Notes: generated by a model from the letters alone, not told the origin. 64,000 bases of DNA from JAFAXD01 sp963816775 (GCA_963816775.1 CAWFLX010000030.1:124001-188000), one strand, 5' to 3'. Shown: positions 8,159 through 16,000, numbered from the stretch's first letter. Numbers and translations: made by a program.

Positions 8159-8935
8159 GTGATCCGACGCTGGCCAACGAGTTTCGCGCTGACGGTTCTT
8201 ATCGTCACGACTGTGCTCATCTCTTCTATAATGAATTCAATGGGCGTTCTGGCGCAAAGCCACGCGCAATCTGCGCAATACCCTTTCGACTTCAAGGCCT
8301 ACGGCATGTTCAGCCGTATGATAACCCAACGAAACTATCTTCCGGTTGTTGCGCTGAAAGACGCTGTCGATGGCCGCGCCACCGATGCAGTGGGAGCTGT
8401 GTCCGGCCTGCGCGGGGAGATTTCAGTAGTTGAGCGGCGCCTGATCGTGAGCTATGGGGCCGATTGCGCCGCTACGTGTCCGTCCGTCGCCGAAGAAACC
8501 GCAACGTTATTGACAACGGCAGCAGTACGAGACTGGCGACCAATTCCGATTGACAAGGATTTGGACGCCAAAGCAACGGAGACCTTTATCCGCGAGCAAG
8601 CCAAAGCCGTCGGCCTGGACGAAAACAAACCGTTCCCGTTTCGCATCAACGGCGCGATCACCAATTTTGTCATGCATGTGAATGCTGCGCCCAACCCCCG
8701 CTTCAAGGGTCATGGCTCGTTTGACGAGATGGCAATCACCGGATTGGCCAAGGGACCGCGTCTCGCCGGTTCCGTGGTTGGCTTCTATGCGCCGCTGCCC
8801 TTGCAGGGCGTCATAACGCACATGGGCGATTTTTTCCACTCACACTATGTAGATGAGCAGAAAACGGCGACGGCGCACCTCGACAGCTTCGGCGTTGCCG
8901 CCGGTTCGATGCTCATGCTGCCGAAGACGGAATAG
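8159..8935 (+). CDS. Exported acetolactate-decarboxylase-like protein
   Basis: 258 aa from a GTG start with RBS AAGGAG. The N-terminal 35 residues look like a signal peptide (hydrophobic run, then LAQSHAQS). The C-terminal half matches alpha-acetolactate decarboxylase (BudA/AldB): VVGFYAPLPLQG, then HSHYVDEQKTATAH. His227, His229 and His240 reproduce the spacing of the three zinc ligands of that enzyme (H-x-H-x10-H). Known enzymes are cytoplasmic and make acetoin; a secreted form implies another substrate or role. No acetolactate synthase gene is adjacent. Confidence 0.75.
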   Translation: MIRRWPTSFALTVLIVTTVLISSIMNSMGVLAQSHAQSAQYPFDFKAYGMFSRMITQRNYLPVVALKDAVDGRATDAVGAVSGLRGEISVVERRLIVSYGADCAATCPSVAEETATLLTTAAVRDWRPIPIDKDLDAKATETFIREQAKAVGLDENKPFPFRINGAITNFVMHVNAAPNPRFKGHGSFDEMAITGLAKGPRLAGSVVGFYAPLPLQGVITHMGDFFHSHYVDEQKTATAHLDSFGVAAGSMLMLPKTE

Positions 8936-8961
8936 AAATCGGATAAGGCAGAAGCGACTCT

Positions 8962-9053
8962 GGATGTCCGCTTTGGGTCAAAAGCGGAAAAGGCTCGCGC
9001 TGAGCATTTGTTGCCCGCTTTGACCCCGATAGCGCACAAGTCAGCGGACATCC
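8962..9053. repeat. Dispersed repeat with inverted GGATGTCCGCT ends
   Basis: GGATGTCCGCT at 8962-8972 is the exact inverse of AGCGGACATCC at 9043-9053, with TTTGGGTCAAAAGCGG and CCCGCTTTGACCCC inside. Related copies lie at 13655-13705, 40180-40224 and 40934-41007. Such TCCGCTTT..AAAGCGGA modules are scattered in rhizobial intergenic regions. Confidence 0.7.
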
Positions 9054-9158
9054 TAGATCGTCAGCTTCGTGCCACAGGCAGTCATCCGCCTGCCCACGTT
9101 CGATCTATCAATTGTCTGAGATGTACGCCTCGGCAGATTGAAGGCGGCCAACCGACGA

Positions 9159-9380
9159 TCAGCGCATAAGCATCATCACAGCCGCCATCACGAGAACCAT
9201 CACGGCAGCCATGATGACAAGATGCAACGGACTCCGGATCATGTGTTGAAGCAAGCGGAAGCTAGTGCCCTCTGGGAGCAAGGCCATGCCGCACTTTGGG
9301 CACTTGCCCGGGTCGGCTTGCCGCACCTCGGAATGCATCGGACAAAGATAGATAGGTTGAGGCGCTGGCTTTTGACTCAT
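9159..9380 (-). CDS. Small membrane protein with heavy-metal-binding (HMBD) motif
   Basis: 73 aa. The N-terminal half carries the heavy-metal-binding pattern YLCPMHSEV..ADPGKCPKCGMAL, as found at the start of copper ATPases and CusB-like adaptors. The C-terminal half is one hydrophobic helix rich in Met, Val and Ala. The start at 9380 is preferred over 9401 because GAGGGGG lies 6 nt upstream. Last gene of the minus-strand ECF-sigma cluster; a role in copper or other metal handling is inferred. Confidence 0.75.
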   Translation of the reverse strand: MSQKPAPQPIYLCPMHSEVRQADPGKCPKCGMALLPEGTSFRLLQHMIRSPLHLVIMAAVMVLVMAAVMMLMR

Positions 9381-9515
9381 GGAATGCCCCCTCGGCTCCA
9401 TTGCTTAATTTCAATCGGTTTCGACCTTTTGTGGATTTGCACCAGCGTGCATTCGCCACCGCCTCCTTCATCCATTTTGCCTTGTGTCAACCACGGGCTC
9501 GGTCATCGGCGCAGA

Positions 9516-9905
9516 CTAATGCTGTCCACCGGAGAGAATTGTCGTCTTTCTCTCCTCGTACTCGTCTTTTTGGATTTCGCCTCTCGCAAAGCGCTCACTT
9601 AAAATCTGCAGCGCCGAATGGCCCGAGCCCCGCCACGGCGGTTCCCAACGATGCGAACCGTCGCTCCACGACCGCCGAACGCTGAAGAAGATGGCGCCAA
9701 AAACGACGATCATGAACAGCATCATTAGCGGGCAGATCCACCAATATTGCCAGCCGTAGCCATTACCCCACATCATCCACGGGCCAGGCCCATACCATTG
9801 GGGGGATTGCGGAGCGGTCGGCGGTTGCGTCTGAGAAAGCGCCTGAAGCGGCGCCATCAACGCGATGAAGAGTAGAATGAGAAGTGCAGAGAGCCTCCGG
9901 TACAT
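9516..9905 (-). CDS. SHOCT-domain membrane protein
   Basis: 129 aa with a signal peptide (about 1-24), a Trp/Met/Gly-rich segment, a transmembrane helix (about 58-78) and a C-terminal SHOCT motif at about 97-125 (ALQILSERFARGEIQKDEYE). SHOCT modules are short oligomerisation tails common in small stress-related membrane proteins. It lies 30 bp downstream of the DUF2852 gene on the same strand. Confidence 0.8.
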   Translation of the reverse strand: MYRRLSALLILLFIALMAPLQALSQTQPPTAPQSPQWYGPGPWMMWGNGYGWQYWWICPLMMLFMIVVFGAIFFSVRRSWSDGSHRWEPPWRGSGHSALQILSERFARGEIQKDEYEERKTTILSGGQH

Positions 9906-9935
9906 TGCGCATCTCCAGATTCATAAATTGCCGCG

Positions 9936-10322
9936 TCAAGCTTGCGGCCGCGACAGCTCCGATGGGGTGCGGCGATCGGCCATGAACTGGTCGAACTCGG
10001 CCTTATCTTTGGCTGTCCGCAAGCGTGCGAGAAATTCCTGAAACTCGCGCTGCTCCTCTTCCAAACGCCGCAAGGTCGCGACGCGATATTCGTCGAAGGC
10101 TTGGTTGCCGCTCGTGCGCGGCTGATGCCACCAATCCAGTGGTCGCCGGTTTGTATCGTCGTACCACCGGCCGAACTCCATTCCACAGCAGCCCATTTTT
10201 CCACTCCATAGCGTATAGGCCAAGATCGCGATGCCCAGCGGCCACCAAAGGACGAACCCTAGGATCGCCAGCGCGACCCAAATCGGTCTTGGCAATTCAT
10301 CGAGTTGTCCAGCGAAGGACAT
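9936..10322 (-). CDS. DUF2852 family membrane protein
   Basis: 128 aa. One hydrophobic hairpin (about 15-38, VLWWPLGIAILAY) is followed by a charged C-terminal helix (FDEYRVATLRRLEEEQREF ... KDKAEFDQFMADRR), the hallmark of this alphaproteobacterial family of unknown function. It sits between the 28-aa ORF and the SHOCT gene in one minus-strand cluster. Confidence 0.85.
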   Translation of the reverse strand: MSFAGQLDELPRPIWVALAILGFVLWWPLGIAILAYTLWSGKMGCCGMEFGRWYDDTNRRPLDWWHQPRTSGNQAFDEYRVATLRRLEEEQREFQEFLARLRTAKDKAEFDQFMADRRTPSELSRPQA

Positions 10323-10373
10323 CGTCGACCCTGCTCCTGGTTATTGCCTTGCCTTTGCGCGGGTAGCACCGAT

Positions 10374-10460
10374 CTATCCGCAGCCGCGGCGGATTCCGCC
10401 TCGCATCATGAGCACGCAGAGCGCGATCATGACGAACAGAAAGAACCACGAGTATTCCAT
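10374..10460 (-). CDS. 28-aa hydrophobic micro-protein with a strong RBS
   Basis: Reads MEYSWFFLFVMIALC...RRGCG, one membrane helix and a short basic tail with a terminal Cys-Gly. A near-perfect Shine-Dalgarno (GAGGAGGTGACC) ends 5 nt before the ATG, one of the strongest in the window, which is the main reason to call it. It lies 63 bp after the ECF sigma stop and before the DUF2852 gene. Confidence 0.6.
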   Translation of the reverse strand: MEYSWFFLFVMIALCVLMMRGGIRRGCG

Positions 10461-10523
10461 AGGTGGTCACCTCCTCATCTGAGACGTTAGACGGGAAGGC
10501 GCCTGAGAAAGTTACAAGGGCCC

Positions 10524-11153
10524 TTAGGGCCCCGCACCGGAACAGTCCGGCCGTTGCGACGGCGCGCAGCAGTCGGGGGAAGTCGGCTTGCAGGACAGTT
10601 CGTTGCGGTAAAAGTCGCACCGCGATTCGATGATTTTTTTAAACTCTTGCCGTGCCCGGTGCAGCCTCACCTTGGCATTGTCACCGCTGATGCCGAGAGT
10701 CTGGGCGATTTCGGCATCAGTCAGCCCGCCAAGCGCGCTGAGCATCAGGACAGTGCCATGAGCTTTTGGAAGTTTCCCGATCTCACCACGAATGCACTCG
10801 CGCATGTCCTTGCGGGCGAGTTCCTCTTCCGGGGACGCCCCGCTGTCGTCGACTTGCGCCGGGTCGATTGCCATTTCTTCGTCCGATGAATCGGGATGCC
10901 GGATCGTCAGCCTGGCTTCGTGTGCCGGGCGCCCGCGGAGCCAATCGGAGGCAACATTTGCCGCGATCCGGTAAAGCCACGTCGACGTTTCCGCGTCGCC
11001 ACGAAAGCTCGGCAATGCTTTGGCCGCTTTCGCGAATACCGTCTGGGTCAGATCCTCGGCTTCTTGAGGTCCTACAATGCGGGCAAGAACCCGCCGCACG
11101 CGCTCGTGGTTTGCCTCATAGAGCGCCCGAAACGGATCTCCAGCGTGCGCCAT
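10524..11153 (-). CDS. ECF-family sigma factor with cysteine-rich tail
   Basis: 209 aa. Sigma region 2 is at about 8-75 (EDLTQTVFAKAAKALPSFRGDAETSTWLYRIAANV in sections) and region 4 at about 120-170 (LSALGGLTDAEIAQTLGIS, AKVRLHRAR). After region 4 comes an unusual ~35-residue tail with six cysteines (RCDFY, LSCKP, DCCAP, DCSG), which could bind metal or form disulfides. No separate anti-sigma gene is adjacent; the downstream genes encode small membrane and metal-binding proteins. A perfect FixK box is 51 bp upstream. Confidence 0.9.
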   Translation of the reverse strand: MAHAGDPFRALYEANHERVRRVLARIVGPQEAEDLTQTVFAKAAKALPSFRGDAETSTWLYRIAANVASDWLRGRPAHEARLTIRHPDSSDEEMAIDPAQVDDSGASPEEELARKDMRECIRGEIGKLPKAHGTVLMLSALGGLTDAEIAQTLGISGDNAKVRLHRARQEFKKIIESRCDFYRNELSCKPTSPDCCAPSQRPDCSGAGP

Positions 11154-11204
11154 TTATGCCCTCTACACCGCTCTTTAACCCTAAAGGACGCGCCGTGAGT
11201 TTTG

Positions 11205-11218
11205 TTGACGTAGATCAA
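11205..11218. promoter_or_regulatory. FixK/FNR box (perfect)
   Basis: TTGACGTAGATCAA, 51 bp upstream of the ECF sigma gene start at 11153. Confidence 0.8.
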
Positions 11219-11242
11219 CTTGCGCGTGAGTTTGAGTCCGTT

Positions 11243-11674
11243 TCATTCCAGTATATGCAGCAACAAAACCTCTTTTTCAGGCGTCATTTTGGAAGAGTCA
11301 TCTTTGCAGGGTTGCCCGGAACTCTGGCCCTCGTCCCCTTTGGACTGCGGATCTTCATTCTGCTGAGCTGCAGATAGCGAGCTATACAAAGCCTGGGCCG
11401 CATCACGAAGCACCTCTCGATGCGCCACATCGGCCGGCGGCATCGAAGAAACCGTTTTCGCCAGATCTCGGAGAATTTCCGCAAACAGCGCATAGTGTAA
11501 ATGCATGCGGATCGATTTCTTCGTCTCGGCATCGCCGCTACGATGAAGACTGAGCGAAATGCCCGTTTCATCTAAGTGCGCGTCGAACCGCGCGGTTCGC
11601 TCAAATGTCCCAATGTAGAATTTATCGGGATATTCAACCACAACTTCAGCTTTGTCTGGGATGGGCTTGGTCAT
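11243..11674 (-). CDS. Conserved-looking protein of unknown function
   Basis: 143 aa, no signal peptide or membrane helix. The N-terminal 90 residues look like a compact beta-rich domain (VVVEYPDKFYIGTFER, then HLHYALFAEILRDLA). The tail is polar and low in complexity (DPQSKGDEGQSSGQP). Family not recognised. A one-mismatch FixK box lies 64 bp upstream of the start. Same direction as the ECF sigma gene but separated from it by the FixK box. Confidence 0.6.
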   Translation of the reverse strand: MTKPIPDKAEVVVEYPDKFYIGTFERTARFDAHLDETGISLSLHRSGDAETKKSIRMHLHYALFAEILRDLAKTVSSMPPADVAHREVLRDAAQALYSSLSAAQQNEDPQSKGDEGQSSGQPCKDDSSKMTPEKEVLLLHILE

Positions 11675-11738
11675 GTGATGCCCTTCGTGCCTTCCGGTTG
11701 TCCTTGATAATTAATAGACCGCTGACCGCGCAGGAATT

Positions 11739-11752
11739 CTGATCTGGATCAA
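11739..11752. promoter_or_regulatory. FixK/FNR-like box (one mismatch)
   Basis: CTGATCTGGATCAA; first base deviates. Lies 64 bp upstream of the gene starting at 11674. Confidence 0.55.
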
Positions 11753-12008
11753 AGTTCCAAATTGGGCATCAACGTTCCCGCCGATTGCGGACCTTATTTT
11801 GCGTTCTGCGGAGTTGCGCTTCGAATACATGACAATCTTTGCATAAAAAATCCCCGGTTCCGGCCGATTGCCGATCAGGAGACGCGGGTAAAGCAGGAAT
11901 GGATTGCGGCGCTTTGGGCGGACTCGCGTTAGGCCGCAATTACAGGATGCGACCAGCCTGGCTGGGGGGCAGGTTGCGCGTCTGATATCCGATGGTTGGT
12001 CAGGAGCC

Positions 12009-12043
12009 TAGGTAGATTTACATAGGGGAATCATCTGAATTTC
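12009..12043 (+). promoter_or_regulatory. 35-bp conserved promoter element, copy B
   Basis: TAGGTAGATTTACATAGGG, 5 nt, ATCTGAATTTC; ends 52 nt before the ATG at 12096. TTTAAT occurs 19 nt downstream. This copy has the most divergent central part (ACATAGGG instead of CCTTAGGG). Nothing else is seen in 11753-12095. Confidence 0.6.
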
Positions 12044-12095
12044 CAAAGGCCCCAGCTCCCTGTTTAATGAAAATCATTAAAGTGGGAGCGGGGAC

Positions 12096-12383
12096 ATGCG
12101 ATCGACAAGCAATTCCAGAGTTCTAAGCTTCGTTGCTGTGCTCGCGCTCGTTTCCGTGGCGGGCGTTGTCACCGCCCCGCTAGCGGCGGAATACGTCGCG
12201 CCTCGAGACACAATTCTTCAAACGGAACAATTGAACAACTTGGTTGACCGATCGAAAAAGGAGGACCGACTTAAAGTCTTTCATTCGGAGGATGGCGTTC
12301 AAAGGACCAAAAGTAGGCGCATTGACCATCGTCCAGCGTTCAGCAAGCTCGCCTCTTCTGAATCGATACAGTGTCCAGTTTGA
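12096..12383 (+). CDS. Small exported protein of unknown function
   Basis: 95 aa with a clear signal sequence (about 8-33, VLSFVAVLALVSVAGVVTAP), then a polar region (QTEQLNNLVDRSKKEDRL). RBS GGGAGCGGGG precedes the ATG. The first ~60 residues resemble small exported proteins of Bradyrhizobium that I recall only vaguely; the last 30 (KSRRIDHRP...) look less ordered and may follow a frameshift. The 35-bp element supports expression. 12384-12659 downstream has no gene I can support. Confidence 0.6.
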   Translation: MRSTSNSRVLSFVAVLALVSVAGVVTAPLAAEYVAPRDTILQTEQLNNLVDRSKKEDRLKVFHSEDGVQRTKSRRIDHRPAFSKLASSESIQCPV

Positions 12384-12659
12384 ACGCCGGCAGGTATCGA
12401 AACTTTTAACGAAGCTCACTCAGATCGGAGACGTGCCTTATTGCACGTAGTCCGGAGGCGGCGGCGGTGATGGCCGCCCCTTCGTCGGGAGGCGAGCCGA
12501 CAGCAAGAAGACGCACCGCTCCTGTCGCCAGGTGAAGCCCACGGAGCTTTGGGTCCATGAATGCCTTTGCCTGCCTCTTGACGCGGCCGACAAAGTGACG
12601 CGCGATCCTTTATGCTTGTTTACGAGCATTGCGGATTCGCGTCGGAAGGAGTTCATATC

Positions 12660-12983
12660 ATGTTCGGTGCCCTGAGAGTTGCGCTCCTCTCCTCGTCGGT
12701 CATTGTCGCGGCTTCGCCGGTAAAGGCTCAGGACGGCGATGCCCGTCGTGGCCTCGCCATCGCGCGGGAAACTTGCGCTGTTTGCCATGGAGTTCGAAAG
12801 GGAGAACGCTCGCCTAACGCGAACGCGCCAGCCTTCGACGTGGTCGCTGCAGTGCCGGGAATGACAGGGCTAGCGCTGCAGTCCATGCTTCAGACCTCGC
12901 ATCGCGAAATGCCAAACCTCATCCTGCAAAGTGATGAACGTGCAGATCTGATCGCTTATATTTTGAGCCTTAGGGCGAACTGA
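12660..12983 (+). CDS. Single-haem c-type cytochrome, periplasmic
   Basis: 107 aa. Signal peptide about 1-24 (ends PVKAQ), CAVCH haem site at 37-41, and HREMPNLIL with the probable axial Met, followed by the C-terminal helix ADLIAYILSLR. Start at 12660 (RBS GGAAGGA) rather than 12612. It forms a sub-type with the cytochromes at 23840 and 24194 in having a long loop before the Met. No FixK box is seen immediately upstream. Confidence 0.9.
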   Translation: MFGALRVALLSSSVIVAASPVKAQDGDARRGLAIARETCAVCHGVRKGERSPNANAPAFDVVAAVPGMTGLALQSMLQTSHREMPNLILQSDERADLIAYILSLRAN

Positions 12984-13044
12984 ACTCGGCTCAGCATCGC
13001 GAATGCGCCCAGCTGATCGCGGATGGGCTCGTGTCGTTGTGTGT

Positions 13045-13235
13045 CTCATCGGCGGTGAAGCCCAAGAGTCGCTCGGCCGTGGCACTGAACGATTGGATAA
13101 GCCCGCCCTCGTCGAAGATCACCCATCGCGTCGGGAACAGCCTCAAGGATGGATTGCAGATGCGGCCTCGCGGACATAGAGCTCCGCGACTAGATCACGG
13201 ACGACGTCGAGCGCCTGCTGGGCGAGGTCATCGGT
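13045..13235 (-). pseudogene. fixL fragment (linker and N-terminal PAS)
   Basis: Read on the minus strand with frame changes it gives DDLAQQALDVVRDLVAEL, REA, HLQSILEAVPDAM, DEGGLIQSFSATAERLLGFTADE. This is nearly identical to residues 24-85 of the soluble FixL at 19554-20798. At least two frameshifts break it and the kinase part is missing. The rest of 12984-13302 is unassigned. Confidence 0.85.
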
Positions 13236-13302
13236 GCCCTCTTGGTCCAGTCAGGAAACCGCAGCGTCATTCGATCACCTCGACGGCTTCCGCTTCGCGT
13301 AT

Positions 13303-13557
13303 TCACCAATGACGATACCCCGGAGGCGCGATTCGTTCTGGTTGATAACCAAGCGTTAGTGGGTCACTTTCTGAACAAGAGTACTTAAACTCAACATCGG
13401 GATTATCAAATTTGTATTTCTGGGCGGCTGCAATAGCCGCGGCAACGCAACTGCCTTCTACAAGGTAGTTCTGGGGAACCTGTTGCCGAATTTCCGGATT
13501 GTTCTGGCAAAAGAGTGCCGATGCAGTGGCACAGTAAATTACGAAATTCCAAACCAT
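13303..13557 (-). CDS. Small hypothetical protein, possibly exported
   Basis: 84 aa. A short hydrophobic N-terminus (MVWNFVIYCATASALFC) could be a membrane anchor or signal. It continues with a CVAAAIAAAQKYK helix and DNPDVEFKYSCSESDPL. Four cysteines. No homologue recognised. It is called because the frame has protein-like composition, unlike the overlapping frames; the start is uncertain. Confidence 0.45.
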   Translation of the reverse strand: MVWNFVIYCATASALFCQNNPEIRQQVPQNYLVEGSCVAAAIAAAQKYKFDNPDVEFKYSCSESDPLTLGYQPERIAPPGYRHW

Positions 13558-13917
13558 GTTTCCCTACTTAGCGCTGTTATAGCTCGGCGGACGAGCAACA
13601 CCACTCGCGTCCGCATCGGGTCATGGGCTAAAAAGCTCATGTCGAGAAAATGAGGCCCGATTTGATCCCGATAGCGGACGAGAGAGCGGATATCCTTGTC
13701 GTCAGCTTTGTGCAAAAACCAGACATCAGGTCGTCGTTTGGCCGCGCCCCAATTCGTATTCCGGTCCGCCGCTCGCGGACCTTAAAGTCCATGAGCGAGA
13801 TCATCGAGGTGGCACGCTGATGTTGACTATTTTCTGGAACGGAAACGTATCCGGACGATGTTTGGCGTTTAATGAAGCGAAGCGCGCCGCACTTGGAGCT
13901 ACAGTAGACACGCATTC
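13558..13917. other. No gene recognised; dispersed repeat remnant
   Basis: Contains a partial TCCGC-type repeat (about 13655-13705, with CCCGATAGCGGAC and GAGAGCGGATATCC) related to 8962-9053. The 92-codon minus frame covering it has repeat-derived sequence and no RBS, so it is not called. Confidence 0.5.
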
Positions 13918-14319
13918 CTACAGGTGCTCCACCGACACGACCCGATAGGTGTGCTGGTTATCGTCTTCCCGCACCGACAAGTATTCGCCGACGACGAACC
14001 GTTCATCCTGAAACCGATAGCCGGTTTCATCCTCGTCTTGGCCCGCAACGTCGTAATGGAACGCCCACGTTCCGCCCTGCTTGTGGACGAGGTGGCCGAT
14101 CTCTTCGTCCTCATGCGCACGAAAGCGCGTGACCCTACACGCCTCGCGGTGGGCGCGCCACAACGTCGCGTCGATGCGGCTGTGGCGGTCCAAGGGCGCG
14201 ATCAATTCATAGCCGTCGCGGCTGCTGCCGGCCGGATGGCCCGGTTCGCGTGCAAGCTCAAGCCGAATTCGACGGAAGTCCCGTGGCAATGGCGCGGACT
14301 TTCTGGGGGGTGCGCTCAT
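13918..14319 (-). CDS. Conserved hypothetical protein (alphaproteobacterial)
   Basis: 133 aa, soluble and charged: SAPLPRDFRRIRLELARE, then GYELIAPLDRHSRID, HREACRVTRFR, GTWAFHYDV and DERFVVGEYLSVRED. I believe this matches a conserved hypothetical family common in Bradyrhizobiaceae; no function is known to me. Start at 14319 is set by GAGGAG 3-8 nt upstream. The upstream frame overlaps it. Confidence 0.7.
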   Translation of the reverse strand: MSAPPRKSAPLPRDFRRIRLELAREPGHPAGSSRDGYELIAPLDRHSRIDATLWRAHREACRVTRFRAHEDEEIGHLVHKQGGTWAFHYDVAGQDEDETGYRFQDERFVVGEYLSVREDDNQHTYRVVSVEHL

Positions 14320-14566
14320 ATTCTCCTCGTGAGTGTAATCTGACGTCGGATTTAGCGAAGTCCCTGGGGCGATAGGCAGGTGGAACGCCTCGAACGGCGA
14401 AAGCGACAACGAGCCAAAACAGCACCCACACCACGGAAAAGACGAGCCATCGTAGGCTATCCTGGATCTCGCCTGCTGGGGTGTAGGCCATTAGAACTCC
14501 GACTACCGGGCCAAGTAGGCTCACGGCAGCAACCCGCACGTCGCGTCGCAATCGTCTCGGTTTCAA
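14258..14566 (-). CDS. Possible two-helix membrane protein
   Basis: 102 aa with two hydrophobic stretches (about 10-27, and 38-60 SLRWLVFSVVWVLFWLVVAF). The last ~20 codons overlap the next gene, and its tail is of low quality, so the true protein may be shorter or truncated by a frameshift. No family recognised. Confidence 0.35.
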   Translation of the reverse strand: MKPRRLRRDVRVAAVSLLGPVVGVLMAYTPAGEIQDSLRWLVFSVVWVLFWLVVAFAVRGVPPAYRPRDFAKSDVRLHSRGEYERTPQKVRAIATGLPSNSA

Positions 14567-14624
14567 GGTGGAATTCGCTTGTCGAACAGTTGGCTCGTTT
14601 GACTCTGCCCGATCTGGTTCTATC

Positions 14625-14798
14625 TCAGCCCAGCGTCAATGCGGTCACCACGCTGGCAATAACAATAGCGACCGCGATGATCACGTCGTCCTGATCGATA
14701 TTGATAATAAGCTCCATCAGTCCGGTGACCGGGGCGGTCACGGAAATTGCAGCAACACGAGACGCGTTTGGCGCCGAACGCCCAGCTCGAATTATCAT
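14625..14798 (-). CDS. Possible 57-aa membrane protein
   Basis: Begins MIIRAGRSAPN and ends with a hydrophobic helix (DDVIIAVAIVIASVVTALTLG). No good RBS at the first ATG; an internal start (MELIINIDQDD) is possible. Called only on its coherent hydrophobic segment. Confidence 0.35.
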   Translation of the reverse strand: MIIRAGRSAPNASRVAAISVTAPVTGLMELIINIDQDDVIIAVAIVIASVVTALTLG

Positions 14799-14900
14799 GT
14801 TCCATACCCCACACTTTGAGACCTAGAACCAGCTTAGACGCGGCCGCATCAAGGACAATTCAGGTATCGTCCATAAGGGATAGCCCGTAGTCGAGCCGCA

Positions 14901-15031
14901 CGACCACACGCCTCATTGGGGGCTTTTTGGCCCCTAACGCGTGTTGACCTGAATCAAAAATGGCCGCCAAAGGTGTTGGGGAGTAATTTCGTCGCTCACG
15001 AGAACGCAAATGGCAGACGTGCCGTTGCCTA
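14901..15031. repeat. Copy 2 of the ~125-bp direct repeat, with FixK box
   Basis: Counterpart of 7511-7635. It holds a GGGGGCTTTTTGGCCCC hairpin, an intact FixK box and, 53 bp after the box, an ATG followed by GCAGACGTGCC in both copies. It may be a duplicated promoter plus the first codons of a gene whose body is lost. The rest of 14799-15076 has no gene. Confidence 0.7.
14944..14957. promoter_or_regulatory. FixK/FNR box (perfect)
   Basis: TTGACCTGAATCAA within repeat copy 2. No full-length gene follows at the usual distance on either strand, so it may be an orphan. Confidence 0.6.
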
Positions 15032-15076
15032 ATGTGAAGACCGTAGGTCGAAGCGTCCGACATTTCGGCTCGAGTC

Positions 15077-15526
15077 TCAACCGGCCAGATGCTTTTCGAT
15101 CTCGCTAATTGGATGTTTGGTCAGGTCCTTGCCGACTTCGGCGATAATCCGGCTTTTAACATCGGCATGAAAGGCATGCCGCAAATCGGCCAGTGTGCGC
15201 GGCGGCGCCGCGACGACAAGCGCGGTCACTTTGCGCTCACGCACGAGCTTTTCTAGCGCGGCGGCGATACGGCCGACAAATCGATGTTCCTCGAGATCGT
15301 GCCAGTCGGTCGCTGCCACCTCGGCGCTGCGATTGCTGCCGGCACGCTTGAAGGCTCGGCCTGGCCGATCGGTGCCCTGCTCGTGGGTCGGTGGGTTGTC
15401 ATCGATGAAGACGCGTTCAGTTGTGAAGTTCGGATATTTTTCATCGCCTGCGTTGCGCAAAAACAGGGCTTTCCGACCATCGCCAACGAAAATGAAAGCA
15501 TTATGCGGAATTTCAAGCTTGCTCAT
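15077..15526 (-). CDS. Host attachment protein family
   Basis: 149 aa. Typical order of motifs for the family annotated as protein required for attachment to host cells: FIFVGDGRKALFLRN, then ERVFIDDNPPTHEQGTDRPGR, TDWHDLEEHRF, and VVAAPPRTLADLRHAFH near the C-terminus. The fold is related to archaeal release-factor-like domains. Biochemical role unproven. Start at 15526 with GGAG upstream; the frame extends upstream to 15610 without support. Often found in rhizobial stress or low-oxygen clusters. Confidence 0.8.
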   Translation of the reverse strand: MSKLEIPHNAFIFVGDGRKALFLRNAGDEKYPNFTTERVFIDDNPPTHEQGTDRPGRAFKRAGSNRSAEVAATDWHDLEEHRFVGRIAAALEKLVRERKVTALVVAAPPRTLADLRHAFHADVKSRIIAEVGKDLTKHPISEIEKHLAG

Positions 15527-15702
15527 GATGTGCTCCGGAACGCCGTCATCGGATGCGCAGCGCCTCGACTTAGTGCGGCGTCGAGCACGAAGGTCAGGCG
15601 ATTCCGCCATCCCCGCTAAAGACGATTTTGGTCGCGTTCTTCATTTGGATACAGTTTAGTTGCATCTAACTTCATTGTTAAAGGCTTCGCCGCCGAGACG
15701 TA

Positions 15703-15716
15703 TTGACCTGCATCAA
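15703..15716. promoter_or_regulatory. FixK/FNR box (perfect)
   Basis: TTGACCTGCATCAA, 114 bp before the GTG at 15831 and 284 bp before the CBS-BON gene at 16001; the stretch between 15527 and 15830 has no other gene. Confidence 0.75.
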
Positions 15717-15830
15717 TGAATGCGTCTCGGACGCTGTATATGGAAGTTGTTCGTCTGATGCCGCGTTCTAGCGACGCGTCGACCTGTTGTCGCCCGTCAA
15801 CTTGTTTATTTGGAGCGTTGGAGTCCCGGC

Positions 15831-15971
15831 GTGAGCGCAGCACTCAAGCGCATTGCATTAGTTGGAATTCTAGCTGCTATAGCCGGCATGGCTGCTCGGC
15901 CTTATGCCGAGATCAATGCTCCATTGGCCGATTGTGAGGCCAAATTTTCATGGATGACCAATCAGTGGTAG
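15831..15971 (+). CDS. 46-aa exported or membrane peptide
   Basis: GTG start, with GGAG 11 nt upstream. It has a hydrophobic N-terminal helix after two basic residues (LKRIALVGILAAIAGMAA) and a short polar C-terminus with one Cys. It ends 29 bp before the CBS-BON start, suggesting cotranscription from the FixK box at 15703. Family not recognised. Confidence 0.5.
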   Translation: MSAALKRIALVGILAAIAGMAARPYAEINAPLADCEAKFSWMTNQW

Positions 15972-16000
15972 ATCTTGAGAACGCGCAGGGAGGAATGGAT

